NCBI GenBank assembly: GCA_000149225.2
Contig: CM000690.1
Location: forward strand, 186,001 to 250,000
Reading direction: 5' to 3'
DNA length: 64,000 nt
Source: Lachancea kluyveri NRRL Y-12651
Lineage: Eukaryota; Ascomycota; Saccharomycetes; Saccharomycetales; Saccharomycetaceae
In this document: positions 18,261 to 29,822 of the stretch, piece by piece
Layout of the letters: every line of letters begins with the position of its first letter
Numbering within the stretch: the first letter of the stretch is position 1
Notes under the pieces: generated by a model
What the model was told of the DNA's origin: nothing
Database searches by the model: none
What the model saw: only the letters and a program-made list of their open reading frames with translations
Translations under genes and position numbers: made by a program

Positions 18261-20513
18261 ATGCCCAAGCTCACGAAAGTCAGATACAGGACTAGGATCA
18301 CAGATGTATTTAATCCTGATAGCGACAGTGTGGTGAAACAAACTGAAAAGAGATCTAAAAGTGGATGTCTTACTTGCCGTAAGAGGAAGAAGAAATGCGA
18401 TGAAGCCCGTCCCCGGTGTACTGGTTGTAAGCGAAACCTACTGGATTGTGTTTGGGTTAATGAAGCGCAAGGCACAGCCCAACCCGAGTTCGAGAAAAAG
18501 GATGGTGAGTCATTTATTAATTTCACTATAAATGATTTGGCAAAGGACTACGACCATGATGATGAATACAAATTTTCCAAGGTGTATTGTAAGCAATGGA
18601 CAGAAGGCTGGAACATCTCAATGGCCACAGACGGCTGTTTGGTGAAACTTCGCTCTGGCAAAACAGAGCCTTTAGAGAAATTTCCTAATAGTGATCAACT
18701 GAATGAATACGAAAGTATTTTGGTTCCGTCTCCAAAGTTTGTGGAATTCAAAGCTCACCGTGGCTCTACGCGGGGGTCGTCGCCACTGCTGAAAGCTCAA
18801 GATCGTGTGGTTGACAGTCAGGAAGGAAAGTTCCAATTAAGCACGGCAAACAGCCCAGCTGACCTTGCCAACTGGAAAGAATTATTTGATTTACAATTGG
18901 AGCCTTACAACATATTGAAAGAATCATCGCCGGCATTGTCATACCTTATGAGAAGCGATACGCTAGTTCTAGGCAAAAATGGCAATGACTGGGATTCGGC
19001 AAGCCCGAAAATTCTGAGAAATTCTTCTTTAACGCCTGCTAATAACTTGAGTTTACAGCTGGAAATGACCTCTGGTGTCAATAAACTTGATATGAACGTT
19101 CATTCAAATTACGGTTATCTGTATGACAACAACAATTATTGGACCGTGCACTATAGTAGTATTATTGAAAAATTTGACAAAGGTGAGCTTGCCAATATTA
19201 AAAATTTCTGTGATGACGAAGCTCTACTGTTCTATGCTTGTGTCAAAGAGTTCATCCCGAAAATTGGACCACAGGACACCCACCCAATGCTTACTACTGG
19301 TGCCACGTTTATTCCCCAGGTTGAAAACAATCCGGTAATGAAGGAAGTCTTTTTATGTTGTGGCGCAACATATTTGGAGTGGTACGATAAATCTAGGTTT
19401 TCCAGCCTATCCAACGAACTGTATGAAAATTCACAGAAATTGATCAACAAATATTTGTCAGAAAATGAGCTGGTAGGAGTAGAGCTTTGGTTGCTGGCCT
19501 CATTTCAACTACTGTGCCTAAGAAATAAAATAACGCTGTCAAGAACAGTTGACGATTGCGTGCAATGTCTGTCAAATTCGTATCGAATCATCAAAAACAC
19601 GTACTATATTAGTGAGCCACAGGCGGCTGTAGATCGAAACAAAACCGACTCTTCAACACCAGGTCCTTTAGACTTTGGGTTCCAAAATCTGACGTATGAG
19701 ATTGAGAACCAAATTATGAGTGATTCGACACGCAACAACGAACTAAAGAGTGAATTAATTCTACAGCCACATGAAAGGATGTATATCGAGAGCTTTATTT
19801 ACAACTATTCTGTGGCTATACTGTTTGCCAATGACGTGTCCGATTTACCAAATCCATTTTTGGCCTTTAAGGAACTGAGCCACGTCTTGAGATGTCCAAT
19901 CTACCATTGCGAATTTGAATGGATGAACAACCCAGTCTTAGGCTCAGCTCTAGACGCTTTTGAGATCTTGGCCAAAGTATCTTTTATCGCAAGGGTTCCA
20001 ATGCCCTTGGATCCTCGGAGCCTCTGGTATCAAAGAGCACAGCAGTTGCAAAATATGTCTGCTTTCTACACATCACCGGTAATCCCGATGCATGTAAAAA
20101 AATTGGACAAGCAAAAATACGCCAGTGCCAAGCTCAGCTTTCTTGTAGGAAAGATAGTCACCAAATCATGTTACCTGCTAATTACCAAAATTTTACAATA
20201 CCAGGATTTCAACCACAGAGACCATCACATTCAAATGATCGTTACAGAAATGCTCCATGCATATAGAGCGATTCCGAGGTATAACAACATTTGGGGGATT
20301 CTGCCATGGTCTCTTGTAGTTTCCGGTCTTTTTGTCTTGGACGAACGAGACAGAGAAGACATTTTTAAATATTTGGGCTACGTTGGCGAGATATCACATA
20401 ATCAATCTACATTTAAGTTAAAGGCTTTCTTAAAAAAAGCGTGGGGCAAACCAACTGACGAAGGAATAAACATGTTGTTTTCACGAGAAGACTTGTGCAA
20501 AGTTACAGCCTGA
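18261..20513 (+). CDS. Zn2Cys6 transcription factor, unassigned
   Basis: 750 residues. A binuclear zinc cluster lies at about 34-61 (SGCLTCRKRKKKCDEARPRC then TGCKRNLLDC; spacing CX2CX6CX6CX2CX6C). A large helical region follows from about 315 to 740 (LLFYACVKEFIPKIGPQDTHPM, EVFLCCGATYLEWYD, ELVGVELWLLASFQLLC). That layout, with the activation/middle-homology part of the Fungal_trans_2 type, is seen in Uga3, Lys14 and Arg81. I cannot assign it to a specific S. cerevisiae regulator; the order DBF4-this gene-C2H2 gene is not one I know from that species. Target genes are unknown. Nuclear location is inferred from the basic zinc cluster. Confidence 0.88.
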   Translation: MPKLTKVRYRTRITDVFNPDSDSVVKQTEKRSKSGCLTCRKRKKKCDEARPRCTGCKRNLLDCVWVNEAQGTAQPEFEKKDGESFINFTINDLAKDYDHDDEYKFSKVYCKQWTEGWNISMATDGCLVKLRSGKTEPLEKFPNSDQLNEYESILVPSPKFVEFKAHRGSTRGSSPLLKAQDRVVDSQEGKFQLSTANSPADLANWKELFDLQLEPYNILKESSPALSYLMRSDTLVLGKNGNDWDSASPKILRNSSLTPANNLSLQLEMTSGVNKLDMNVHSNYGYLYDNNNYWTVHYSSIIEKFDKGELANIKNFCDDEALLFYACVKEFIPKIGPQDTHPMLTTGATFIPQVENNPVMKEVFLCCGATYLEWYDKSRFSSLSNELYENSQKLINKYLSENELVGVELWLLASFQLLCLRNKITLSRTVDDCVQCLSNSYRIIKNTYYISEPQAAVDRNKTDSSTPGPLDFGFQNLTYEIENQIMSDSTRNNELKSELILQPHERMYIESFIYNYSVAILFANDVSDLPNPFLAFKELSHVLRCPIYHCEFEWMNNPVLGSALDAFEILAKVSFIARVPMPLDPRSLWYQRAQQLQNMSAFYTSPVIPMHVKKLDKQKYASAKLSFLVGKIVTKSCYLLITKILQYQDFNHRDHHIQMIVTEMLHAYRAIPRYNNIWGILPWSLVVSGLFVLDERDREDIFKYLGYVGEISHNQSTFKLKAFLKKAWGKPTDEGINMLFSREDLCKVTA

Positions 20514-21906
20514 AAAAAAAAGGACAATAAAGCAGCAGAGTTTTTGTTTCAGTACATAAATATAATGACAGCGCTACATCAGACAGGCCACTGGCCTCAT
20601 CAGCTGACAGAAAGTGTCAGACGATTCTACAGCTGCTTCAAAATCCGGAGGCAGAAATTGGCGACGTACGCACGGTAGGTTTGTAAAGGGAATAATCGAC
20701 CGAAAGAAGAAGAAAAAAAAGAAGGGGTCTAGATATAAACAACACCAACCATTGTTGCCGAAGCAGAGTTCACCACTTTGTTGAGAGTACTATAGTTTCG
20801 TTTTTGGGTTCGTGAGGCACGACATATTAAAAAGAGTTGGTGAAGTATATAGGAAAGGAATCTCGTAAATAGCACAGTTTGGAGTATTACGGTTCATGTT
20901 TTGGATTTCAATTTAAAGTATCTTATCATCTTCACCCAAGCAACGGCCTGTATTTTTTTTTCTCATCTGTTTTTTTTTCTTCGCGTATCTGTGGGATTAC
21001 GCGCTTCGTATATTTTTTTTCCCGCATAAATGGAGTTTGTCGTCTTTCCAAATCTTCTCCATTCTGTCCGAAAGGTAAACACATGCACTACATGCACCTG
21101 CCTTGTCATCACGCCCGAAACGCACGCGCTGTTGCTTTCTTTTTTCCTCCTTAATAAATTCCTCTTACTTCCGTATGCCCTCGTCTGACCCAGGCATCAC
21201 GTCAACCATTCTTGTAGATGTTGACCAAGTATACAGTGGTTTCATCTGCATGGATCCGACAATTGAGGCACAATGCGCTACCAGCTCTGAACAAGGGGCC
21301 ACAGTATCCAAGGACAATAGTTGAGGTGGCAAAATTCAGAGACTTTGCATAGGAAAGAAGTAAAGAGTCTTCTCGTTTACCAAGGGTTGATGATTAAATA
21401 AGCATGGAAAGTGCCACGTTGGCTTCTTCGATATGTATTCTTTTCTCGGGAATATTACTTGTTATAGCCTGCAGAGAAATATGTTGTTGTCTTGGCTGCA
21501 CCCGCATACTCCCGCATATGCAGCCTGCTGTGGAGTGGCCATACCCAGAGGCCCATGCCAAACAGATGCAGCTCGTATTGCTTTGACGTAATGGCAATAG
21601 CGTTTCGGCGTTTAGTACCTGTTTTTTTTCCTTTCAAAATACGAAGATAAGGGTAGAAGCCAGATAAGTGCGGAATTTTGCAAATGCCCATTGTAAGGTG
21701 GCCGTATTGAGCCTTCCCGGAAACATCATTACTTTCTTTTGTTTATAGTCATCTTTCGGGACGTGGGAATGCGTAACAATAGTGAAATGTAGCATTTTTG
21801 CCGCAGCTAGTAGCGTGTCGGATGCATTCTGACTGGTGATGAAGAATGGGTTTCGTGGTAAAGAAAGAGAATATTGTATTCAAAAACTAAATATCTTGAG
21901 AAAAAA

Positions 21907-21943
<37 letters not shown>

Positions 21944-22006
21944 GAAAAGCAAAAGCAAAAGGTATTACACTAGAACCATGGAGGAGTATCTTTAGAAGAC
22001 ATACAC
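20514..22006. other. Long convergent intergenic region with dyads and an A/GAAAA microsatellite
   Basis: Nearly 1.5 kb between two convergent regulators, unusually long for a convergent space. Seen: dyads AGGCC-ACT-GGCCT and CTGACA-GAAAG-TGTCAG close together near 20585-20625; a TATA-like GATATAAAC near 20735; T-rich tracts 20950-21020; and a 23-base A-run followed by five GAAAA units at 21901-21948. The short frames at 20879, 21103 and 21404 lack support. A non-coding transcript is possible. Confidence 0.4.
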
Positions 22007-22972
22007 TTAACCTTTATACGTTTTTTTACTTTTTGCCAGCTGTTTGGCAGTTGGTTTTATAGGAGTCATGACCCCATTCGGTAGGACGTAATCACCAGAG
22101 CTGGTCTTGAAATGAAGCTTGTGATGCCTCAGCATGTTGGACTTGGCATTGAATGTCTTTCCACAATTCTTGAAGGGACAAACAAAAGGCTTATCGCCTG
22201 TATGAATGTTCATATGCGTATTCAAAGAGGACGGCCTTACAAAGCCTTTCCCGCATTGTGGACATTCATATTTGGGGAATTTTTGTCTATGAGCGCTAGT
22301 GTGTTTATGATGATCTTTGTAGCAGCGGTATCGCAGCATCAAACCACCTTCCTCTTCTTCTTCTTCCTCTTCTTCCTCTTCAATGTTTTCTTCGGCTGAA
22401 TTTTCGTCGTACTTTAAGCAGTCCCCTTTGACCTCCGAAATGTCTATTCCATTTTCTAGTGGTGCCTCTTGTTTTGGCGGCAGCAGCTTTAAGACAGAGT
22501 TCTCACCGGCAAAGAAAGTTCCGGCCGAACAGTCGCTGAAGTGTGTAGGGTGTAGGTTGTCTATGGGGCTGTCGAGTGAGGAGTTGTGACGTGAGTATCC
22601 AACCGGTTCGACAGAAACTTCGTTCGGTGCAACAGGCTGTGCCAGAGCATCCAATCTAGGTTCCGTATAAACAAATGGAGCAGTGTACATGATACTCCCG
22701 AAAACGTTGGATTTAAAATCTGTCATAGTATCTTTGGTAGAATGGGAGTAGTTAGAGTTAGGATCTAAAGAAATCTCATGTATGGCTTGCTCTGAGGAAA
22801 GGTATTTCGGAAATACTTCCGAAGTCCAATAGTCATCATCGCCAAATGGCGCCTCAGCCTGCAAGAAGCTTATTGGCTCAGATTTGGTCATTTTGTAAAG
22901 TTCTATCATTGGGTTAGTTGCCGAGCTCCTAGCCTCGTCTGGGCAATAGTTAGGTATATTGAAGAAATCCAT
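22007..22972 (-). CDS. C2H2 zinc-finger transcription factor (CMR3/YPR015C-like)
   Basis: 321 residues. Two tandem C2H2 fingers lie near the C-terminus (about 241-293: YECPQCGKGFVRPSSLNTHM then FVCPFKNCGKTFNAKSNMLR, joined by the linker HTGDKP), with an added basic tail. The RPSSL…NAKSNMLRHHK type is common in fungal C2H2 factors; the nearest yeast proteins from memory are Cmr3 (YPR013C) and YPR015C, which is tentative. The rest is acidic and serine-rich, with a run of about 13 glutamates (about 200). Its 5' side opens on a 6.85 kb gene-free stretch, suggesting unusually complex control. The finger pattern is not that of Nrg1/Nrg2 or Mig1. Confidence 0.85.
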   Translation of the reverse strand: MDFFNIPNYCPDEARSSATNPMIELYKMTKSEPISFLQAEAPFGDDDYWTSEVFPKYLSSEQAIHEISLDPNSNYSHSTKDTMTDFKSNVFGSIMYTAPFVYTEPRLDALAQPVAPNEVSVEPVGYSRHNSSLDSPIDNLHPTHFSDCSAGTFFAGENSVLKLLPPKQEAPLENGIDISEVKGDCLKYDENSAEENIEEEEEEEEEEEGGLMLRYRCYKDHHKHTSAHRQKFPKYECPQCGKGFVRPSSLNTHMNIHTGDKPFVCPFKNCGKTFNAKSNMLRHHKLHFKTSSGDYVLPNGVMTPIKPTAKQLAKSKKTYKG

Positions 22973-25900
22973 CGATTTTTGGTTTTATTTTTTTTTTGAT
23001 ATCTTATTGTATTTGGTAGGTATAACGGGTAAGCTTAGATGGCGGCGGAACGAGAGCTAAGAATAAACAAATGGAGGATTTGAATAAATTTTGTCGGACC
23101 AAGAAATAAAGCTTTAAAAGAATTCAAAAGAACTCCGACAAAGCACCTGGCATTTACTTTATATATATGTATCGTATTTTCGCTTCCGCGTTGGCCGTTA
23201 CCTCTCGAAAAGGGGATGTGCAAGGTAAGAACATTGGCGGAAATTGACAGGTAGGAAACAGCAGATCCCCATATCCTTTTTGGTCCTCAAAGGTCACATG
23301 AAAGAGGAGCATGTTTGCGACCAGCCTGATAACATTTTTTAGCTGCATTCATGCATATTCCTGCGTAAAAGTGCATTCCTACGGCAAATTCTGTTAAACT
23401 ATCGGAAAATCAACAAAAAAAAGCAATCCATTGGAAAACCGTTGTGATAGATTGAAAGTGATTACATAAGTGTAGTACCATACATGAGAGCAAAAAGGTA
23501 AAAAAACAAAAAGGAGGAAAGGAAAGGATAGCGAAAAAACCTCTATCTGGAGGTTATTTTTTTCTTTCTGAGCTGAAGTACTTGTTCCACACGGGAAGAT
23601 CTCGGCAAAATAGATCGTAAACGTACTATTAGGCAGAAAGCAAGAAATTTTTGGCACGAGAAAGGCACCTGTAAGGCACTCTTCCAGTTTTTTTTTTTTG
23701 ATCTTTTTTGGTTTTTTTTTTGGTTTTTTTTTTTTTTCATAGCATCATATTTCTAGTCCCTCGAGAGCTGCAGGTACGAATTTTTGCAAAACGTATTTGC
23801 CATACTTCTACGTGAATTTAAGAGCCGAGATTTTGTCGACTTGCGTTTTTCGTTAATATTTCCGAAATGGAGAGGTGTTTTCTTTTTTTCAGCAGGTTTC
23901 GAAAACTGATACTCGCAAGGGGTGAAATTTTTTATGAGGTTTTTAAAGGATAGTTTACACAGATGTACAGACCGTTAGCATCGCTGGACTGTGTGTATTC
24001 CACTGGCTCTTTTAAGGACTATTGGGGATACACGCAATGGGAAGAGAAGCGGTGATACGGTGGTGACCAGATTGATTCTTTAATACGCATGGCTTTCCTG
24101 CTCAGCTCTGTGGCAAGCCGCCAACCCCAGGGGTCAGTAGATCCTTTGCGCAGCAACATCATTCAGACCGGACCTGCGCTGGACGTTATGTAAGTAAAAC
24201 GTGTAAAAAGGTGACTGGTTACTTGTCTAGTGATGTCTGGTCTTCATCACTCCCTACCAAACTAAACAGTCAGCACCCTCGTGTTTGAGAGAGATGAACC
24301 CTTTACGTATTTTACTATTCAAGGCTATTGAATGACAGCATGGCGTTCATACGGTCCGTCTTGCAGGACCGGTGTAAGTGACGCCCCCCTGTATTTTCGC
24401 TACAATGAACTACTAGTGGTCTTGGATGATAAGTTAACATGTGAATCCAGTTTTTTTTTGTTTTTTTGTTTTTGTTCCCCATCATTTAACGTTGGCCCTT
24501 TTCTCTAAATAATGCATGTTCTTGTCGAACCGTAACAATCTACTCGCCAAATGTCTAGTGGGTTTGTGGTTGGTCATACCTACGTTGGTGTTTCTTTCAA
24601 TGTATACTATCTTGCATGTGACTCTAAACTTACCAAACAATGCGGTTTTCCTGTTCGAGACATGCGATGAATCAAACGGTCGAGAGAATCAGCTCTTACA
24701 ACCAATGAAAACTTGCCATGTTTAACGAATATGCGCACTGGTAATGGTGAGAGGCAAGGAAGCCTTATAATACAAGCGTACCGGGCCACCACGCCAACCG
24801 GGTAACAGTGGTAGAATGGTCCGAATCTCGAAACTCCAAGATATGCCTACCCGAACAGCACGTTTACCCGAAGGATTCGGAATTGTTATAATAGGATTAC
24901 CGAAAGAGGAAGCTCACATGAGGCAGATATATAACAGCCGCATCCGAATGTTAAAATGGGTTATTCAAATAAGTACCAATCGTCCTAGTCTAATAGTGCG
25001 ACGGTTTCTTACAGCTGGTAGAATCACGCCATTTTTTATCTCTTTTTTTTTTTTTTTCGATTTTTTTTCTTTTTGCTGGGACATAAAGTTTATTTGTCGC
25101 ACAGGTTTGCAAATGAAGAAAAAAAAAGGTAAGGTAACTCAAAGTGAGGATTAGGATACGGAAGCCAGATGCGCATATCCGAGAACAATGGCATTTATTA
25201 GAAGCAAAAAAATAAAAAAAAAAAGGCTCGGTAAAAATGACTGTCTGTAAAGAGAGCCCCATTCACATGTTTATTGTGAAAAGTGCATATGAAAAACAGA
25301 GAAGGGGAGAAAGGATCGACTTGTAAATATGCACAAAAGAGTTCAATGGCAAATCCTGTCTCCAAGGTACTGATACTCTGGTTTTAGCATATTCATGAAA
25401 ACTTGTGAGCATTGTTGGTTTCACGCACCTCTTTGAGCAAAAAGCCACAGCGAGGGCTCGTAAAGGGGACAAACGAGGAAAATTCTGTTGGCCGTACAAA
25501 TGTACATATGTAGCTATCGATCGTACCATGTTCTCTATCGAGACATATGTAATAGCGTTCTTTCCTTAACGCGGTTTTCTTCGCATGCCAACAGAAGCTA
25601 TACCCGCATAAATCTGGGATGCCCTTACCGCTAAGAAAGAGTACCGGGTAGTGAAGCCACGGATCGATGAGCTGCAAGGGAGAAACAGCGCAAGTATGCA
25701 TACTATAGGCGGTGGGAGAGATGGTATTGGAATGTCGTTTAGGTCTAAGCCCCTAAAATAAGACCTACAGTCTGATCCTGGCTCTCATGACAGAGATATG
25801 CATCAATCGTAGATTAGCTTCTTGATGCAGATTGTTTTTTCTCTTCTCTCTCATGCGTTTACTATTTTCTTTCCGATTTCGCTTCAAAGACAGAAAATTC

Positions 25901-28900
25901 TGGGTAAAAAAGCGTCTCGTGCAGATTCCTCGATGAAGGGACGGAATTGGCGTTTGAAAACCTTGCCTATCTTTGCACGTGAAAATCTAGAAGCCATTCA
26001 ACGAGAATATGCTAGACACGAAAGAAGGTTTCTCCCAAATTCAATCTAGTTACAACTATCATTCCATATGCATGCTCATTTACGCTGTTTGGAGATTTCT
26101 AAAGATCTTTAGTTGTCTTGTACAGATTCAAGATCTGTTAAAAGTTATCTTGTTCTTAACTTTAGTCAAATGAATTTTTTTTTTTTTTGGGTAGCCTCTT
26201 ACTGTCTTTCAGATCCACAACAAAATAGACCGCTATATCAGCTCGGGATTGGTTCTTCTTTGACAGAGCTCCAAGTGTAGTTTGATTCCTCGAAAAAAGC
26301 TTAGTATTTCTCCATTCTTTCTTTTTTTTTTGTTGCATCCGAATCAAAAATAGTTGGCTTTTTGGTCGAATGTATTGGATGCAAATGCCGGTTAAATTCA
26401 AACTACGACCATTGGCTAGGTAAGCAAGGAAAAAAGTACATAATGTTATAATTAGTAGTGTTGTTAGCCCACCCTTTGGAGTAATATCTGTCTCCGGTAG
26501 TTTATCAAAGAAAGCTTGATGTCATCGGGACCGCAGAAAAACGGAATATCGAGGTGCTGATTTTTTGTGTTTTTTTTGTGCGTGTTTTTTTTTTCCCACT
26601 GGCAGAATTAGTTGTCGAGAAATCTTACCTTCAAAATGAAAGATCTTTCATTCGGTGTCAGAAATACGAAGGTCTACCTTTACCATGATACTCTTCCTCC
26701 TTCGTAGATTACAGATCGTAGGCGCGTGCGTATCCGTCTACAGTGATATTTACAACTACATCTGCGTGTAAAATTGCAATTATTCAATGTGGCACAGCCA
26801 TGTATACTGCGGCTACACCATTGGTTACATCCTTCGCTCCTAGCATTTGGGTTTAAAGAAGGTAGTACAAGTAAGTACCACCATTTTCATTGTTGGCGAT
26901 GTCAAAGCCCTTGCTAACGAATTATACCGAAGCAAATGTATTGAAGTCAGCTCCAGAAATTAAAAATAGACCTTGAAAAGTTCAGCTAGGAGGAGAAAAC
27001 GTTGAGAGAGACAGAGAGAAAACGAGCATAATATGGTTACTGCAAAATTTGCATGTACCGCTTCCACTTGTTTTTACATGCATAAGGTGGTAAGAAACAT
27101 TTTACCAGCAATAGTTATCTTTTGGAAAATGTGTTATTATCGTACCGAATACGGTCGACTTTGTGCTCAGGGTACCACTGGGAGAAACCCCTCCTTCTTG
27201 GTAGTTGTCGGTTTCTTATACTCGAGACAAATGACGCAATAAAGTTCAGTTACAATAACGAAAAAAAAGCCAATCCCTTATTTCTTTCAATTCTCCAGTT
27301 TTTCCTTAGGATCTTGTCTTTCCTGGTTCCGATAAACGGAACTTCTTCGCGATTGCAGATTACTGCAGGCACCAAAAAAAATAAGATCTAAGGGTTGCAC
27401 CAATTTATGCGAGATCCGCAAAGCTTTGCTATGCCTCATTTATCTTCCAAAACGACGTAGGCTCTTATTGTAAAAGGGTCAAAGGATCGTAACACGAAAT
27501 GGCAGTATAAGCTATGATAGACCATTGATGTAACGCTACATTCCTGGAGATCTTACACTATTGGGCGCAGGTGAAATCTCGTTTTTCGCCAACGCCAGTG
27601 TGAATCAAGTTAGGTTCTTAGCACGTTAGCAGCGTTTGGTCTGTTTTAAGGGCAGCCCCTATGTTTCCATCGTGGTAGAGGTGTGTAAGTACACATTATT
27701 GCGTAGAGATGTGAGGAATGGCGCTCGTGTGGTTGGGTATGGTACGGAGTTCCCCTGTATTTCACATCTTTAGAAACTCTGTACTGTTATATCCGTCTTA
27801 TTTTTTTCCATGATGCATAAGGCGGGTAAGAATGTCCGAGATTCGGAGTTGGTTAGATCAATTCGTTAAACATGTACAGTAAATTGGGCTTCTCAAGCCG
27901 TAATAAAGGAATACAAAGTAAGGTACAGAAAAAAAAAGGAATTGTTTGCAGAATGTAGATTAACAGAGGCTTTCTTCATTTTCATTTTCTTTTTTTTTTT
28001 TGGAAAGTCTCTGTAATTTAGACAGGTAGTTTCTTTCTCGAAAAAACCTCTCTTTTCAATGGGATATGTTTTGGGATTAGTGTGTAGAACTCCTATCCAA
28101 ACTGTTGTATTTTTCCTACTTTTGAAAACTGCCTGGACCTTCTACTCATAAGTTTTCCGAAAACCAGGAGCAGTGAGCAGGCCTTTGGCTTTTACAGGAC
28201 AACATGTAGTGAGTGTTTACATGACACTCAGTAATCTCCGGCACCTTATAAAGATCCTGGCACATTTGGAAAAGTGCACGTATTGTTAAGAGCTTTGTAG
28301 ACGTTTTGTATTTGTAAGAGGTATGGTTATTCCAAGGGTAACGGCACATATACCTATATGCTGTAACCATAGAAACGCCGTTTGAAGGTATGTGCGTTTG
28401 GTGGGTGTTTTATAAAGTGTGAAAACTTAATTCTTATATTGCCAGTACGGTTCTGGTTAGTCTATGTCATTTCAACTTCAGATACTGGTCATTACGAGTA
28501 GTTGGCGCTGGCTATTATTCCTTTTTTTTAGACCTAAGGTAACCAAAGGTTTTGTACTCGAATTGAATAATTGCTTCTACAAAAGTTGTGGCAGGAATCG
28601 CTAAAAAATACGGCTCTTTTTTCCCACCAGACCGTCTTTACTCCTCCAGTAGAATTTTTCGGCATCTCTTGAAGGTGGGTTACAGCATGGTACTTGGCAA
28701 AACTCGAAAACACCTGTCGCTGTAGTATCTCCAAAGCACTTTATTTTCTTGATATAAATATAAATATTTACATCAAGAGCTCTTAACTAGTAGGAGGTCT
28801 CACTATCAAGAAATACTATCCTTCTCCATTATTTGGGAATGCAAGAGTCTTAACTAATATCAGCTGTCGACTATTGAATAGTTTCAAGTGATATATTCTT

Positions 28901-29822
28901 GGATAACTTTCTTTTTTCTGAACATATAATGCGTGTTTTGTCTCATGTCTGAAATGTGAATCCGAAACAGCTGCTGAGCTCAACTCAGACGTACGCGTAC
29001 GTCATAATACGGTCAACACCCCATCAAAACTATATGAAACAATGCGTAAATCAAAATTGGTATCCTCGTATACAGAGTAAAATTTCTAAAACTTCAAGAC
29101 CGCTCTGATTTAAGCAATGCTTCCATTATTAGGACTAATCAGAAGTCCAAGGACAACATGAAACTGAAAAATCTCAGAACGCAGGATTCCCTTTTTTACC
29201 CAATTCCAACTAACACCCACTTACCGCCTGCTGACGGTGTCCTTAACGCCGCATTTCAGCACATTGTTTGATTTACACCAATGCAACGTCCGGATTTTTG
29301 AGTTTACAAAAAATCGATTGTATCTGTATGGTAAGCATCCCTTGAGATTTGCCATAGTTTTTTCTGTTATTTTTCCGATCATTTTGGTATACGCAGATCT
29401 TTCCCGATTGGTATTTTGAAGGCATGACCCCCTAACGGTCGTGCATGAATGCATAAAAAAACGAGAAGGCTGGCTTTCTCTGCGCTTAGCCAGGAATCCC
29501 GTTTACCAAAACAACAATTCGCTTTCTGGTTAATGAACTAAAAGGAAAAGAAAAAAAACATTGGCTGTGTCTTGGCGTTACCATCTGATTTGATTTGATT
29601 TGAAAATCGATATCAATGGATCAAGAAAAAAAAAAAGGTAGGGCGTTGTTGCTGGCTTGTTCCTTTGGGAACGGCGAGCGTTGGTGACAAGCAATCAAGC
29701 AATTTATCAAACGCATCCAATACAAATTATATAAATATGAAACGTTTCAATTAATTTACTTAATCAGTAGGGAAGCCCATTCTAAACCACCTCTTTAAGC
29801 GATATCAAAGGATTAATACGCC
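22973..29822. promoter_or_regulatory. 6.85 kb gene desert / giant divergent promoter (C2H2 factor and DSE4)
   Basis: No frame here looks like a real gene. The longest with ATG are about 100 codons (24816-25154 plus; 25393-25701 minus) and show no recognised domain. T- and A-tracts are frequent (23689-23740, 25045-25072, 26168-26181). A perfect 16-base palindrome GACGTACGCGTACGTC lies at 28988-29003, near TGAGCTCA at 28975-28982. Near DSE4 are GCTGG (Ace2-like) sites at 28507-28511, 29469-29473 and 29651-29655, TGATT repeats at 29586-29602, TATAAATA-like sequence at 29730-29737 and the dyad TGAAACGTTTCA at 29738-29749. No tRNA B-box, centromere elements or LTR were seen. Confidence 0.5.

Noticed and set aside
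24816-25154. 112-codon plus-strand frame in the desert as a gene
   Set aside because: The second half is a translated T-tract and the first half has no recognised motif.
25393-25701. 102-codon minus-strand frame in the desert as a gene
   Set aside because: No recognised domain, no neighbouring support, and a frame this long is plausible by chance across 6.8 kb.
27688-27712. GTGTGGTTGGGTATGG as a telomere-like or telomerase-template sequence
   Set aside because: A single short G-rich stretch without repeats, Sm site or recognised flanking structure.
28140-28170. TTTTCCGAAAA as a centromere CDEIII core
   Set aside because: No AT-rich CDEII of the right length and no CDEI beside it; other CCGAA hits (23860, 26338, 28963) fail the same way. 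The CACGTG repeats match CDEI but lack the rest.
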